From contig NZ_JASHKR010000045.1 in assembly GCF_030056815.1 (NCBI RefSeq), forward strand, positions 1 to 37,870: 37,870 bases of DNA, written 5' to 3'. A program made the position numbers and the translations under genes. Every line of letters begins with the position of its first letter. Position 1 is the first letter of the stretch. Origin of the DNA: Rhodococcus sp. IEGM 1379. Lineage in GTDB: Bacteria > Actinomycetota > Actinomycetes > Mycobacteriales > Mycobacteriaceae. Under the pieces are notes generated by a model that saw nothing but the letters and a program-made list of their open reading frames with translations, was not told the origin of the DNA and ran no database searches. Of this stretch, positions 1 through 7,829 are shown piece after piece.

Positions 1-110
1 GCGACGGCGTCCCCACCAACAACAACTGGGACACCGCCAACGCGGCATTCAACCAACTCGACCCACACAAGGTCTTCAGCAACACCTTCCTGAACCAGCT
101 CCTGCCGTAA
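1..110 (+). CDS. C-terminal end of an FAD-linked oxidase-like protein (partial)
   Basis: Only the last 35 codons are present, read in the frame that ends at TAA 108-110. The tail contains GDGVPTNNNW and ends LDPHKVFSNTFLNQLLP. A closing LDP-x-x-VFSN-x-FL block of this kind resembles the C-terminus of FAD-binding oxidases of the vanillyl-alcohol/lactone oxidase fold, including type II cholesterol oxidases. That would fit an extracellular flavoenzyme, but the FAD domain lies outside the window. The family call is recall of a C-terminal pattern only. The gene is followed at once by a strong hairpin, so the transcript probably ends here. Confidence 0.4.
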   Translation, partial: DGVPTNNNWDTANAAFNQLDPHKVFSNTFLNQLLP

Positions 111-128
111 GTCCGTAAGTCCGTACGT
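105..128. repeat. 8-bp tandem repeat x3 across a stop codon
   Basis: CCGTAAGT occurs at 105-112 and 113-120 and, with one change, as CCGTACGT at 121-128. The first copy contains the TAA stop of the upstream gene. The period is not a multiple of three, but the stop lies in the first copy, so copy-number change would leave the protein intact. It is one of several short tandem duplications at gene boundaries in this window. Confidence 0.85.
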
Positions 129-131
129 GTG

Positions 132-170
132 AAATGCCCGCCACCTCCATCACGGAGGTGGCGGGCATTT
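132..170 (+). terminator. Strong hairpin terminator
   Basis: A perfect 17-bp inverted repeat (132-148 and 154-170) encloses the 5-base loop ATCAC. The arms begin AAATGCCCGCC and end GGCGGGCATTT, and TTTG follows on the plus strand. It lies 21 bp after the stop codon of the partial oxidase gene and should terminate it. The AAAT at the left arm makes it potentially bidirectional. Confidence 0.9.
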
Positions 171-307
171 TGTATGGGGTGGCAGTTCCGTTCGGACTCT
201 ATCCACTGGATTACTGTCGAATGTGATCCGATCGCGGTAAATTCAGGCGATTGCGACAGGCATTCGAGTCGCACTGCTCGACTCCCGCCATGAAGGGAAC
301 GCCACGC

Positions 308-1504
308 ATGAGGCTATCGAATCGCCGACTGCTCGTCACAGCAACATCGATACTGGTCGTCGCCATCGTCTCCACGACTGCCGCCTGCGGATCCGATGAA
401 GGCACCACAACCAGTACGGGCAGTTCCACTCACAGCGCTGCCCCGAGCGCCGACAACAGCCCGGAATCCCAACGGATATCCGACATCGTCCGTCGGCAAG
501 TCACCGATCTCGGTCTCAGCGCAGCAGTGTTCGGGGTGTGGCGAGATGACACGGAGATCGCGATCGGTTCCGTCGGCGAGTCTCCACTCGGAGTTCCCGC
601 AACAGCCGATATGCAACTACGCGTCGGACAACCCATGGAGCCTATGCTGTCGACGGTTCTCCTCCAACTCGACGAGGCCGGCACCCTCCCCCTCGACGAG
701 CCGATTACCAAGTGGGAGAAAGACTTTCCTCGTTCCGACCAGATCACTCCACGAATGCTTGCCAACAGCACCACCGGCATTTCCGATTACGTGACCCACC
801 CCGACTTCGAGAAACGCCTCTACGCCAACCCGATTCAAGGATGGACCGCGTCGGAGATCCTCGACTTGGCCAACTCCCGACCACCCTTGTTTCCCCCCGG
901 CACAAGTTTCGCATACTCACACAGTGACCTGACATTGCTCGGCGAAGTGGTGCAGAAGGCAACCGGCCAATCGCTGACCGACTTACTGCAGCAACGCATT
1001 TTCGAACCACTGGCCATGACTGCCAGCCGCGTGGCACTGACTCCTCAGATGCCCGACCCTGTACTACACGGCTACACAACCGAACGCGGTGTATTCGAAG
1101 ATTCCACTTTCTGGAATCCCACAGCCTTTCTGCACAGTGGCAACATGAACTCGACGGTCACCGACATGGGAAAATGGGTTCGCGCACTCGGGACCGGTGA
1201 ACTGCTCTCCGACAAAGCTTTCAAAGAACAGATGGCACCGACAACAGCCGGCCTGTCGAACATGACCACCGACAAGTTCTTCACGTTCGGAACCCTGCAC
1301 ATCGACGGGTGGCTCGCCATGAACCCGGCTTACGGTGGATACAACGGTGTTGCACTCTACGAACCGCAGACCAAGACTGCCATCGTCATTTACGCGACAC
1401 TCGGCCTCACCGCTAATGCCGCCCCCAACAATGCGGTTCCCATTGCCAAGGCAATCGCCGCCGTGGTTGTGCCGGACAATCCGCCACAGATACCCGGCGG
1501 GTGA
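308..1504 (+). CDS. Serine beta-lactamase-fold lipoprotein with degenerate active site
   Basis: This 398-residue protein starts at ATG 308, with AAGGGA about 8 bp upstream; the longer reading from 251 lacks such a site. It has a lipoprotein signal peptide with arginines at 2, 6 and 7, a hydrophobic core and Cys27 in TAAC. The rest follows the class C beta-lactamase/EstB fold: VGQPMEPMLSTVLLQLDEAG, then FPPGTSFAYSHSDLTLLGE, then YGGYNGVALYEPQTKTAIVIY. At the position of the usual Ser-x-x-Lys, where relatives read GSxxK, this protein reads GQPMEP, so both residues are replaced (Gln108, Glu111). The Tyr-x-Asn motif is YSH and the usual HxG is YNG. It is therefore probably membrane-anchored and catalytically inactive, perhaps a wall-binding or sensory pseudoenzyme. 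Fold confidence is high; function is unknown. Confidence 0.8.
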   Translation: MRLSNRRLLVTATSILVVAIVSTTAACGSDEGTTTSTGSSTHSAAPSADNSPESQRISDIVRRQVTDLGLSAAVFGVWRDDTEIAIGSVGESPLGVPATADMQLRVGQPMEPMLSTVLLQLDEAGTLPLDEPITKWEKDFPRSDQITPRMLANSTTGISDYVTHPDFEKRLYANPIQGWTASEILDLANSRPPLFPPGTSFAYSHSDLTLLGEVVQKATGQSLTDLLQQRIFEPLAMTASRVALTPQMPDPVLHGYTTERGVFEDSTFWNPTAFLHSGNMNSTVTDMGKWVRALGTGELLSDKAFKEQMAPTTAGLSNMTTDKFFTFGTLHIDGWLAMNPAYGGYNGVALYEPQTKTAIVIYATLGLTANAAPNNAVPIAKAIAAVVVPDNPPQIPGG

Positions 1505-1647
1505 GTTAAGCCACTCCCACGCGGTTTGTGCACCATTTGCAACGTCGTGTTTACCTGTGCAACACCGCCAGGACTCATCACACCGTCACCATTCTCCTCA
1601 AGTACCGAACGAATCACGTCGGACCACGGATAGATGGAGACGGGCCG

Positions 1648-2487
1648 ATGAGGAAGCACGCCCTGTCAGTTGTGTGTGCAATGGTCGTGGGGATCGCAGG
1701 CTTGTCCGCTACCTCTGCCACGGCCACCGCGTCGACAAACTCCTGCCCTGTCGGCGCAGTGTTCTCGGTGGGCGGGACCTGGGATCCGACGGGCCAGACC
1801 ACACAACCTGTCACCGACCGCTACACATCCCGTGGTTACGCAGCCAAACCAGTGACATATCCCGCCAGCTTCTGGCCGCTCGGTGACCAGACGTACGACG
1901 AAAGCGTGGCTGTCGGAGTTCGATCACTTCGAGCTGACGTCAATACCTTTCACGCTCAGTGCCCGGACAGCAACGTGGTCATCACCGGCTACTCCCAAGG
2001 TGCACGGATTGCCGGCGACGTTCTCGGCGACATCGCTCGCGACGGGTCCATCCCCCAGTCTCGAGTGGAAGGCGTCCTGTACGCAGACCCGCGAAACTCC
2101 CAGGGCGGCATAGAAACTGTGATCCCGAATGTCGTTCCCGGAGCCACGATGGCCGGTACCCGTGATGGATTCGGCGACATACCGGTGCAAGAAGTCTGCA
2201 TCGAAGGCGACGGCATCTGCAATATGCCCGAACCGAGCGAAGCACCTGAACAGTTTGTGGACTCCGTCTTCGGATACTTCACGAAACATGGTACGTATCA
2301 ACCGATGATGGAAAAAAGTGCACCTTCCCCCGCCCCGCCACTCCCTCAGGCCCCGAGCGCGCCGTTGCGTCCCCTCGATGTAGCTACCGCGATAGTCTCA
2401 CGCGTCGTCGAGAATCTCACCCCGTATGTGACGGCAGCGTTGACTACCGCGCTGACGACGGCATTCGGAGAAGCGACAACCTACTGA
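1648..2487 (+). CDS. Secreted cutinase/PE-PPE-type alpha/beta serine hydrolase
   Basis: The 279-residue protein starts at ATG 1648, with GGAGA 7 bp upstream. A signal peptide covers about residues 1-29 and ends in ATATAS. The core has VGGTWDPTG, the nucleophile elbow GYSQG with Ser116, a YADPRN segment that can supply the acid, and HGTYQPM near the end as likely catalytic His. Spacing and motifs match the cutinase/PE-PPE-domain hydrolases of Corynebacteriales, which act on lipid esters at the cell surface. A Pro-rich linker and an Ala/Thr amphipathic tail (ALTT-ALTT) follow. The last 44 bp overlap the 3' end of the opposing zapE. Natural substrate unknown. Confidence 0.8.
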   Translation: MRKHALSVVCAMVVGIAGLSATSATATASTNSCPVGAVFSVGGTWDPTGQTTQPVTDRYTSRGYAAKPVTYPASFWPLGDQTYDESVAVGVRSLRADVNTFHAQCPDSNVVITGYSQGARIAGDVLGDIARDGSIPQSRVEGVLYADPRNSQGGIETVIPNVVPGATMAGTRDGFGDIPVQEVCIEGDGICNMPEPSEAPEQFVDSVFGYFTKHGTYQPMMEKSAPSPAPPLPQAPSAPLRPLDVATAIVSRVVENLTPYVTAALTTALTTAFGEATTY

Positions 2488-3385
2488 AAAGCCGGGCGAG
2501 ACCCGGAACATCTCGCAGGGTGCCCGCCACTTGTTCGAGATCTGCATCGGCGTAAATCGTCAGTCGCGTATCCGCGTCGTAGAGGACATCGACGACGTTT
2601 CCGAATCGCCGAACCGCGAACTCCGACGCACTGGCCAGGACCGGGACTCCGCAGACAACCCATTCGTCGAAACGATCGACAAGGTCGAGATAGTCTGCTG
2701 CAGAGGTTGATCCGTTGCAGAGAACCTCAAAATCAAACCAGACGACCCCGCCCCGAATCGCCTCACACCAGAGTGTCCTCGACCCGATTCTCAACTGAAC
2801 TGGCTCGCTCGGACGTTGAGCAAAACCTGCATCGACAATGAACTCTCCCGACGCAAACCGCCCGTCCCCGCCGCCCCCGCTTCCGCTGATTCGGTAGTCG
2901 AGCGCACCACTCAACTCGATGATGTCCAAAGTCTCCTCGATCAACTCGATCGACGGCACGAACTGCTCGTGAAACAGCGGATTGGGAAGTAGTTCCGTCG
3001 GCGGAACATTGGACGTGACAACAACAGTCACGCCCTTCGTGACGATCGTATCGAGAACCCTCGCCATGAACATGGCGTCGGCGACGTCGTCGATGTGGAA
3101 TTCGTCGAAACACAGCACTCGGATTCCGTCGACCACGCGCTCCAATGCCGAGCCCATCGACCCGAGACCGTGCGCTCGGGCATGCAGGTCCGAAAAAAAC
3201 TCATGAAAGTGAATGCGCCGCTTGGTGACTGAAAGACTGTTGTAGAACTCGTCCATCAGCATGGTTTTTCCGCGCCCGACGCCTCCCCAGAGGTAGATCC
3301 CTCCACCGACCCCGCCGGCGGCGATTTTTGCCCGCAAAGCGTCGAGGGATTCACGTGCCGACAACTGCGCTTCGTCCAGTAACAT
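2444..3385 (-). CDS. zapE: ZapE/AFG1-family cell-division ATPase
   Basis: The 313-residue AFG1-like P-loop ATPase has Walker A GGVGRGKT and Walker B VLCFDEFHIDDVADAM, followed by TSNVPPTELLP and the family's later IELSGALDYR block. In proteobacteria ZapE binds the Z-ring late in constriction; mitochondrial AFG1 acts in protein quality control. A cytoplasmic role is expected here. It is shorter than the roughly 375-residue E. coli protein, mostly at the N-terminus. The ATG at 3385 was chosen because the preceding DNA looks like a promoter. The gene diverges from a tetR gene across a palindrome and overlaps the opposing cutinase gene by 44 bp. Confidence 0.85.
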   Translation of the reverse strand: MLLDEAQLSARESLDALRAKIAAGGVGGGIYLWGGVGRGKTMLMDEFYNSLSVTKRRIHFHEFFSDLHARAHGLGSMGSALERVVDGIRVLCFDEFHIDDVADAMFMARVLDTIVTKGVTVVVTSNVPPTELLPNPLFHEQFVPSIELIEETLDIIELSGALDYRISGSGGGGDGRFASGEFIVDAGFAQRPSEPVQLRIGSRTLWCEAIRGGVVWFDFEVLCNGSTSAADYLDLVDRFDEWVVCGVPVLASASEFAVRRFGNVVDVLYDADTRLTIYADADLEQVAGTLRDVPGLARLFSRLSLLRMPSSAR

Positions 3386-3392
3386 GAGGCTC

Positions 3393-3408
3393 CTCTACAT
3401 CTGTAGAG
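3393..3408. promoter_or_regulatory. Palindromic operator candidate between zapE and tetR
   Basis: CTCTAC-ATCT-GTAGAG is a perfect 6+6 inverted repeat. It lies 8 bp upstream of the zapE start and 64 bp upstream of the tetR start. TetR proteins often bind such palindromes in the divergent region they control, so it is a candidate autoregulatory site. Inference from position and symmetry only. Confidence 0.45.
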
Positions 3409-3471
3409 TCGAGGCTAGAGGCCTCGGACCGACCGAGTCAATGTGACCCCGGCGACGCAACAGGAGTGACT

Positions 3472-4047
3472 ATGAACGTTGACCGCCGGACCCTCATCGC
3501 GGAATGCGCTGTCACGATCATCGCCGACCAAGGACCTCGCGCACTCACCCATCGCGCTGTCGATCAATCATTGAAACTGCCCACCGGCTCGACGTCGTAC
3601 TATTTCCGAACACGCGAAGCGCTCCTCGAGGCGATCGCACGGCACATCGTGGAACGCTCACGATCGACCTTCATCGAACTCCTCGGCACGCACATCGACC
3701 CCGCTCGATTGACCGCCGAATATCTCGACGATCTACTCACACACCGACGAAACGAACTGATCGCTCGACACGCACTGCTGATCGAGATGCGCGGAAACCC
3801 GGCGTTGTGCAAACTTCTTGCAGGAAGCCTGTTTTCGCAGGAGAAGGCGCAACAGAGATTCCAGTCCGCCGGGGTTGCCGATCCCGGCAATGCGGCGACA
3901 GATTTTCTGAGCCTGCTGGAAGGGTTGATCTTCGACCACTGCTTGGGGGCGCGAAGCCGCGATACTGCCGAACTCGGAACGACGGAACGCATTCGACGAC
4001 TTCAGATCCCGATCGAGGCGTACCTGCACGGAGTGAATGCCAGATAG
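3472..4047 (+). CDS. TetR-family transcriptional regulator
   Basis: The 191-residue protein starts at ATG 3472 with AGGAG 5 bp upstream, better placed than the in-frame GTG at 3466. The N-terminal helix-turn-helix covers about residues 5-50 and ends in PTGSTSYYFRTREALL, the TetR YYF signature. The C-terminal ligand domain is not assigned to a ligand. The gene diverges from zapE and converges on the lipase gene with 10 bp between stop codons, so either the lipase or zapE could be its target. No sequence feature decides between them. Confidence 0.85.
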   Translation: MNVDRRTLIAECAVTIIADQGPRALTHRAVDQSLKLPTGSTSYYFRTREALLEAIARHIVERSRSTFIELLGTHIDPARLTAEYLDDLLTHRRNELIARHALLIEMRGNPALCKLLAGSLFSQEKAQQRFQSAGVADPGNAATDFLSLLEGLIFDHCLGARSRDTAELGTTERIRRLQIPIEAYLHGVNAR

Positions 4048-4057
4048 ATCGTGTGAG

Positions 4058-5209
4058 TCAGCAAAGACTGCCCGTGCATGGACGCTGGCCCGAAAACAGT
4101 GCCGCCACAAAGGGAGTACTGTCCGGCATGGATACCGGAACAGTTCCCAAGTGATCCGTCGGGTAGGTGTGGAACGCAAAATCCACCCCGTTCAATGCCA
4201 GGTCTGCCGCGAACTTCAGCGTCAGCGGTGCCGGGACATCCATGTCCAAGAGTCCCTGTCCAAGGAAGAACGGGCGGTCGTAACCTGATGTCGGAACGCT
4301 GAGCAACTCCCGCGCCGCATTCATGAACGTCGGATTGTTCAGCGACTTCGACAGAACCTGCCCGAGTGGAACAGTTCCGTACTTGGCACTCGCTTCGGAG
4401 TAGCACATGTTGTTCTCGACGTCGTCGAGAATGGCCTTCCCCAGTGGCGTCAGATACGAGTCGACGTCGATATCCGGCCGCGAAGCACGCAGTCCATCAA
4501 GAACATTCGCGATGTACACCGTAGTGCCCTTCAGCGGGAGAGCCGGAAAGGTGGGCCCACCGAGCGGGACCAGGTTTTCGATATTGGAGGGCACACCGGT
4601 GGCGACGGCGCCGCGGTAGTCCAGTTCCGGAGCGTAGTCAGTGGCAAGTGAAGCGGTGAACATTGTCGCCTGACCACCCTGCGACTGACCCATCGCGACC
4701 CACTTGCTCGACAGGTCACCATCTACCGTGCGGCCGGCGCGCACCATGTCGACGACGCTGTGTGCTGCGGATCGTCCGTCGAGGTACGGGTGGACGCCCG
4801 GCGTTCCGAGTCCCACGTAGTCCGTGGCCACCACTGCGTAACCCTGTTCAAGCCAATAGCCCAGATACACCGATGTGCGCCCACTGTTACTCGGCGCGCA
4901 CTGATCTGCGACCCCGACTGTTCCGTGCGCATACGAGATAACCGGCCAACCTCCTTCTGGCGGGGCGCCCACCGGGCGATAGACCACGCCGGTACTCATC
5001 ATCGGCGCGTCCTTCGGACCTTGCGACCAGTACGTCACCTTGGTCGCGGTTACGGCACCAGGCAACACTCGATCGGGCCCGAGTCGCTCCTGGCTCACCA
5101 CCTCGCCAGGGTTACCGGTAGGTTCGGCCGTCGCGGGCGCCGCGAGGGCCAGTGCGACCAACGCACTTGCCCCCAACCCGATGAGCGTCCTGCGTAGTCG
5201 TTTGCTCAA
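4058..5209 (-). CDS. Secreted LIP-family lipase/esterase
   Basis: This 383-residue protein begins with a classical signal peptide (MSKRLRR, hydrophobic core, APATA cut). It resembles secretory lipases of the LIP family (Pfam PF03583): oxyanion region YAHGTVGVADQCAPS, nucleophile elbow GQSQGG, acid in GLLDMDVP and histidine in DHLGTV near the C-terminus. Two cysteines flank a short C-terminal GSLC tail. It should hydrolyse acylglycerols or other acyl esters outside the membrane. The upstream DNA carries an 18-bp tandem duplication. Substrate range cannot be read from sequence. Confidence 0.85.
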   Translation of the reverse strand: MSKRLRRTLIGLGASALVALALAAPATAEPTGNPGEVVSQERLGPDRVLPGAVTATKVTYWSQGPKDAPMMSTGVVYRPVGAPPEGGWPVISYAHGTVGVADQCAPSNSGRTSVYLGYWLEQGYAVVATDYVGLGTPGVHPYLDGRSAAHSVVDMVRAGRTVDGDLSSKWVAMGQSQGGQATMFTASLATDYAPELDYRGAVATGVPSNIENLVPLGGPTFPALPLKGTTVYIANVLDGLRASRPDIDVDSYLTPLGKAILDDVENNMCYSEASAKYGTVPLGQVLSKSLNNPTFMNAARELLSVPTSGYDRPFFLGQGLLDMDVPAPLTLKFAADLALNGVDFAFHTYPTDHLGTVPVSMPDSTPFVAALFSGQRPCTGSLC

Positions 5210-5557
5210 CTGTTTCTCCTACCGATCGCGCTGACTGTGCCTTGTACTGCGACTGTGTCTTGTACTGATTGTCTCCACCACGATCGTCCCACTCGCCCCC
5301 TTGGTCCGATCGAACTCAGACGATAAAGCAGACCTACCGTTTGGTCAATCTAAATTTTCGCTGAGCGTACGTCCCAACTCCGAGCGATTACCTCAACGCT
5401 TCGATACAGTTTCCATGTTCAATACATGCAGGTCGGTCAACGAACACACAGGAGGTGAGTCCCATTACCGCTCAGTCAGTAGTGGCGCAGCCTCCTACAG
5501 TCCGTTTCCGGTAGCGGCCGAGAGAGCGCCCAGACGGCATACCCCGGAGGCACTCTC
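5210..5557. other. Divergent intergenic region, lipase/methyltransferase
   Basis: These 348 bp separate the divergent lipase and PrmC-like genes. They hold the tandem repeat at 5233-5267, a weak 16-bp imperfect palindrome at 5331-5346 (GACC and GGTC at its ends) and a short A+T-rich patch near 5340-5360. GGAGG at 5546-5550 serves the downstream methyltransferase. A reading frame through 5301-5696 lacks a convincing ribosome site and is not called. No RNA gene was recognised. Confidence 0.6.
5233..5267. repeat. 18-bp tandem duplication upstream of the lipase
   Basis: GACTGTGCCTTGTACTG at 5233-5249 is repeated at 5251-5267 with one base changed, giving an 18-bp period. It lies 24-58 bp upstream of the lipase start codon, where a promoter or leader would be. 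It may be a duplicated operator or simply another of the window's short tandem duplications. Confidence 0.8.
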
Positions 5558-6388
5558 ATGTCAGTACCGAATCCCCAGTCACCGAATCCCCAGTCACCGA
5601 TTCCCCTGTCGCTCATCTCCCAACAAGAATCCATCGCCGCCACCCTCCGCGAAGCGGGATGCGTCTTCGCCGAGGAGGAAGCAACTGTCCTACTAGAGGC
5701 AACAATCTCTCCGGCGGAACTCGCGCGGATGATCGAGCGTCGTATCGCCGGAGAACCCCTTGAATCGATCGTCGGATGGGCTGAATTCTGCGGACTACGC
5801 ATCCGCATCGACCCGGGAGTATTCGTTCCACGTCGACGCACCGAATTCCTGGCTACACAAGCCTGCTCATTGCTCGAACCCGGATACCGCGTCGTCGACT
5901 TATGTTGCGGCTCAGGCGCAGTGGGCGCAGTTCTACAATCGAAGGGCTCTCCCATCGACCTGTATTCCGTCGACGTCGAACCTGCAGCCGTCCGCTGCGC
6001 CCTGCGCAACATCAGTGCCCCCGGACACGTCGTGGAAGGCGATCTCTACGATTGCCTTCCACGCGAACTACACGGAAGAATCAACGTCATAGTCGCCAAT
6101 GCGCCTTACGTACCAACGGATTCCATTCGCCTCATGCCTCCCGAAGCGCGCCTTCACGAACCCTTGATCTCTCTCGACGGCGGAATCGACGGACTCGACG
6201 TTCAACGTCGCATCGCCGCAGACGCAGCCACCTGGCTCCAACCCGGCGGACATCTGCTCATAGAAACCAGCACCGAACAGGTGGGACGAACCGTCGAATC
6301 AGTCACACAAGGAGGTTTGCGCGCCCGCACCGCCTCGTTGGACGCGACTTCGGCGACGGTAGTGATCGGAACCAAACCCGCGCACTGA
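5558..6388 (+). CDS. PrmC/HemK-like SAM-dependent methyltransferase
   Basis: The 276-residue class I methyltransferase starts at ATG 5558 with GGAGG 7 bp upstream. It has the PrmC-like layout: a short helical N-domain, GEPLESIVGWAEFCGLRIRIDPGVFVPRRRTEFL, SAM motif I VVDLCCGSGAVGA, and NAPYVP at the position of NPPY. The first Pro is replaced by Ala, a variant seen in annotated putative N5-glutamine methyltransferases distinct from housekeeping PrmC. The substrate may be a protein glutamine, but this is uncertain. The N-terminus carries a PNPQS repeat from a 15-bp DNA duplication. The stop codon is one base from the opposing tetR stop. Confidence 0.75.
   Translation: MSVPNPQSPNPQSPIPLSLISQQESIAATLREAGCVFAEEEATVLLEATISPAELARMIERRIAGEPLESIVGWAEFCGLRIRIDPGVFVPRRRTEFLATQACSLLEPGYRVVDLCCGSGAVGAVLQSKGSPIDLYSVDVEPAAVRCALRNISAPGHVVEGDLYDCLPRELHGRINVIVANAPYVPTDSIRLMPPEARLHEPLISLDGGIDGLDVQRRIAADAATWLQPGGHLLIETSTEQVGRTVESVTQGGLRARTASLDATSATVVIGTKPAH
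5567..5611. repeat. 15-bp in-frame tandem repeat at the methyltransferase N-terminus
   Basis: CCGAATCCCCAGTCA is present twice exactly (5567-5581, 5582-5596), and a third copy (5597-5611) has about three changes. It starts nine bases after the start codon and encodes repeated PNPQS. The period keeps the frame, so copy number could vary without inactivating the enzyme. Confidence 0.9.
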
Positions 6389-6389
6389 G

Positions 6390-7007
6390 TCACGACAAAA
6401 TCGGCGGCACCCACGACTGCGCCCGCGCAGCAAAACCTTCGACAAACATCTCGAATGCTCGGTCCACGCGATCACGATCACCGGTGGCCAAGAGGTCCAT
6501 CGAAAGTCCCCGAATCTGCGAAAGTATCAACGTTGCAACGGAAGACGCGTCCGACTCCGGGCAGCCGACGCGTCGCAAACCCATTTCGAGCGCTTCGATC
6601 CAGTCACCGACAAACCGTTCGAAGAACCGCCCGTACCGATCGCGGTCGTGATGCGCCAGCGCATATATCTCGATCATCACGCCGAAGCGAGGCAACAACT
6701 CCGGCGTTGTCCGCTCGGTCCACCATATTGTCAACACTCGAGCAGGATCGATGCCGACCTGTATCGGAACGGCCATCGGAATGGACTCGCCACGCATGTT
6801 CTCGATGACTTCGGCGAGCAGATTCTCTTTGGTATCGAAGTGACCGAGTAGAGAGGCATGCGAGACGCCCACTGCCTTCGCGAGTTGCCGAACAGTCAAT
6901 TCACCGACACCGTTTTCGATGACGTGCCGTGTCAAAGCGTCGAGCAACTCCTGACGTCGGCCCGCGTATCGCAGGGATCTTCTGTCGACGCGTTCAGACT
7001 CCGGCAC
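6390..7007 (-). CDS. TetR-family regulator of the ABC exporter operon
   Basis: The 205-residue protein has a TetR helix-turn-helix (ELTVRQLAKAVGVSHASLLGHFDTKENLL, about residues 35-62; the usual YYHF is LLGHF) and a long C-terminal ligand domain. The start is GTG 7007. It lies 21 bp downstream of the permease on the same strand, so it is probably the last gene of the ATPase-permease-regulator operon. Such regulators typically respond to the compound their exporter removes. No clear palindrome was found in the promoter region after 8782. Confidence 0.8.
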   Translation of the reverse strand: MPESERVDRRSLRYAGRRQELLDALTRHVIENGVGELTVRQLAKAVGVSHASLLGHFDTKENLLAEVIENMRGESIPMAVPIQVGIDPARVLTIWWTERTTPELLPRFGVMIEIYALAHHDRDRYGRFFERFVGDWIEALEMGLRRVGCPESDASSVATLILSQIRGLSMDLLATGDRDRVDRAFEMFVEGFAARAQSWVPPILS

Positions 7008-7028
7008 ATCTTCACTCTACCGATGCGC

Positions 7029-7829
7029 TTATCTGCCGACCGCCTTCTGGTATCGACGAATAGCGAACGGCACAAAGACGATCAGCAAGCCGCCCGTCCA
7101 CAGCAGTGAAGCGATAATGGGATTCTGCAGCGGCCAGGCGTCAGGGACCGTCATCGCAGGATTGGTGTTCCCGAACAACTCACGCACCGCTTGTGTCAAC
7201 GCGGACACCGGATTCCATTCGGCGATCACCTTCAACGGTCCCGGAAGATTGGTGGTTTCGACAAACGTGTTCGCAATGAACGAGAGCGGGAAGATGACGA
7301 TAAAACTTGCATTGTTGAACACCTCGGGAGTTCGGATCCACAGTCCGACAACCGCCATGACCCAGGACAATGCGTAGGCGAAGAGCAACAGAAGCGCGTA
7401 GCCGGCCAGCGCTTCGAGGACACTCGAGTGAATACGCCAACCTACGAGGAGTCCGGTGAGCGACATGACCACCAGGCTGATCACGTTGATGAGGACGTCA
7501 CTGGACGTTCGGCCGATCAAAACTGCCGACGGCGCCATGGGCAGAGAACGAAACCTGTCGATGATCCCTTTCTGGAGATCTTCGACCATACCCAGACCCG
7601 TCCAGGTAGCACCGAATATCACTGTCTGCGTAAAGATTCCGGCGATCAAGAACTCACGATACGACGTCCCCGGAACGGAGATCGCGCTGCCGAATACGTA
7701 CGCGAACAGCAACACGAACATGATCGGCGAGAGGGTCGTGAATACCAGTAGATCTGGAACGCGCTTGATCTTGATCAAGTTTCGCTTGGCAATGGTCAGG
7801 CCGTCTTCGAGCGCCATCTGCATGGTCAT
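7029..7829 (-). CDS. ABC-2 type exporter permease (DrrB-like)
   Basis: The 266-residue integral membrane protein has about six hydrophobic segments and the ABC-2 pattern: SPIMFVLLFAYVFG, then FLIAGIFTQTVIFGATWTGLGMVEDLQKGIIDRFRSLPMAPSA. The latter matches daunorubicin-resistance DrrB-type permeases. It pairs with the ATPase, whose stop codon overlaps its ATG by 4 bp (7826-7829), so translation is likely coupled. It probably exports a hydrophobic drug or lipid-like molecule; the cargo cannot be told. Confidence 0.85.
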   Translation of the reverse strand: MTMQMALEDGLTIAKRNLIKIKRVPDLLVFTTLSPIMFVLLFAYVFGSAISVPGTSYREFLIAGIFTQTVIFGATWTGLGMVEDLQKGIIDRFRSLPMAPSAVLIGRTSSDVLINVISLVVMSLTGLLVGWRIHSSVLEALAGYALLLLFAYALSWVMAVVGLWIRTPEVFNNASFIVIFPLSFIANTFVETTNLPGPLKVIAEWNPVSALTQAVRELFGNTNPAMTVPDAWPLQNPIIASLLWTGGLLIVFVPFAIRRYQKAVGR

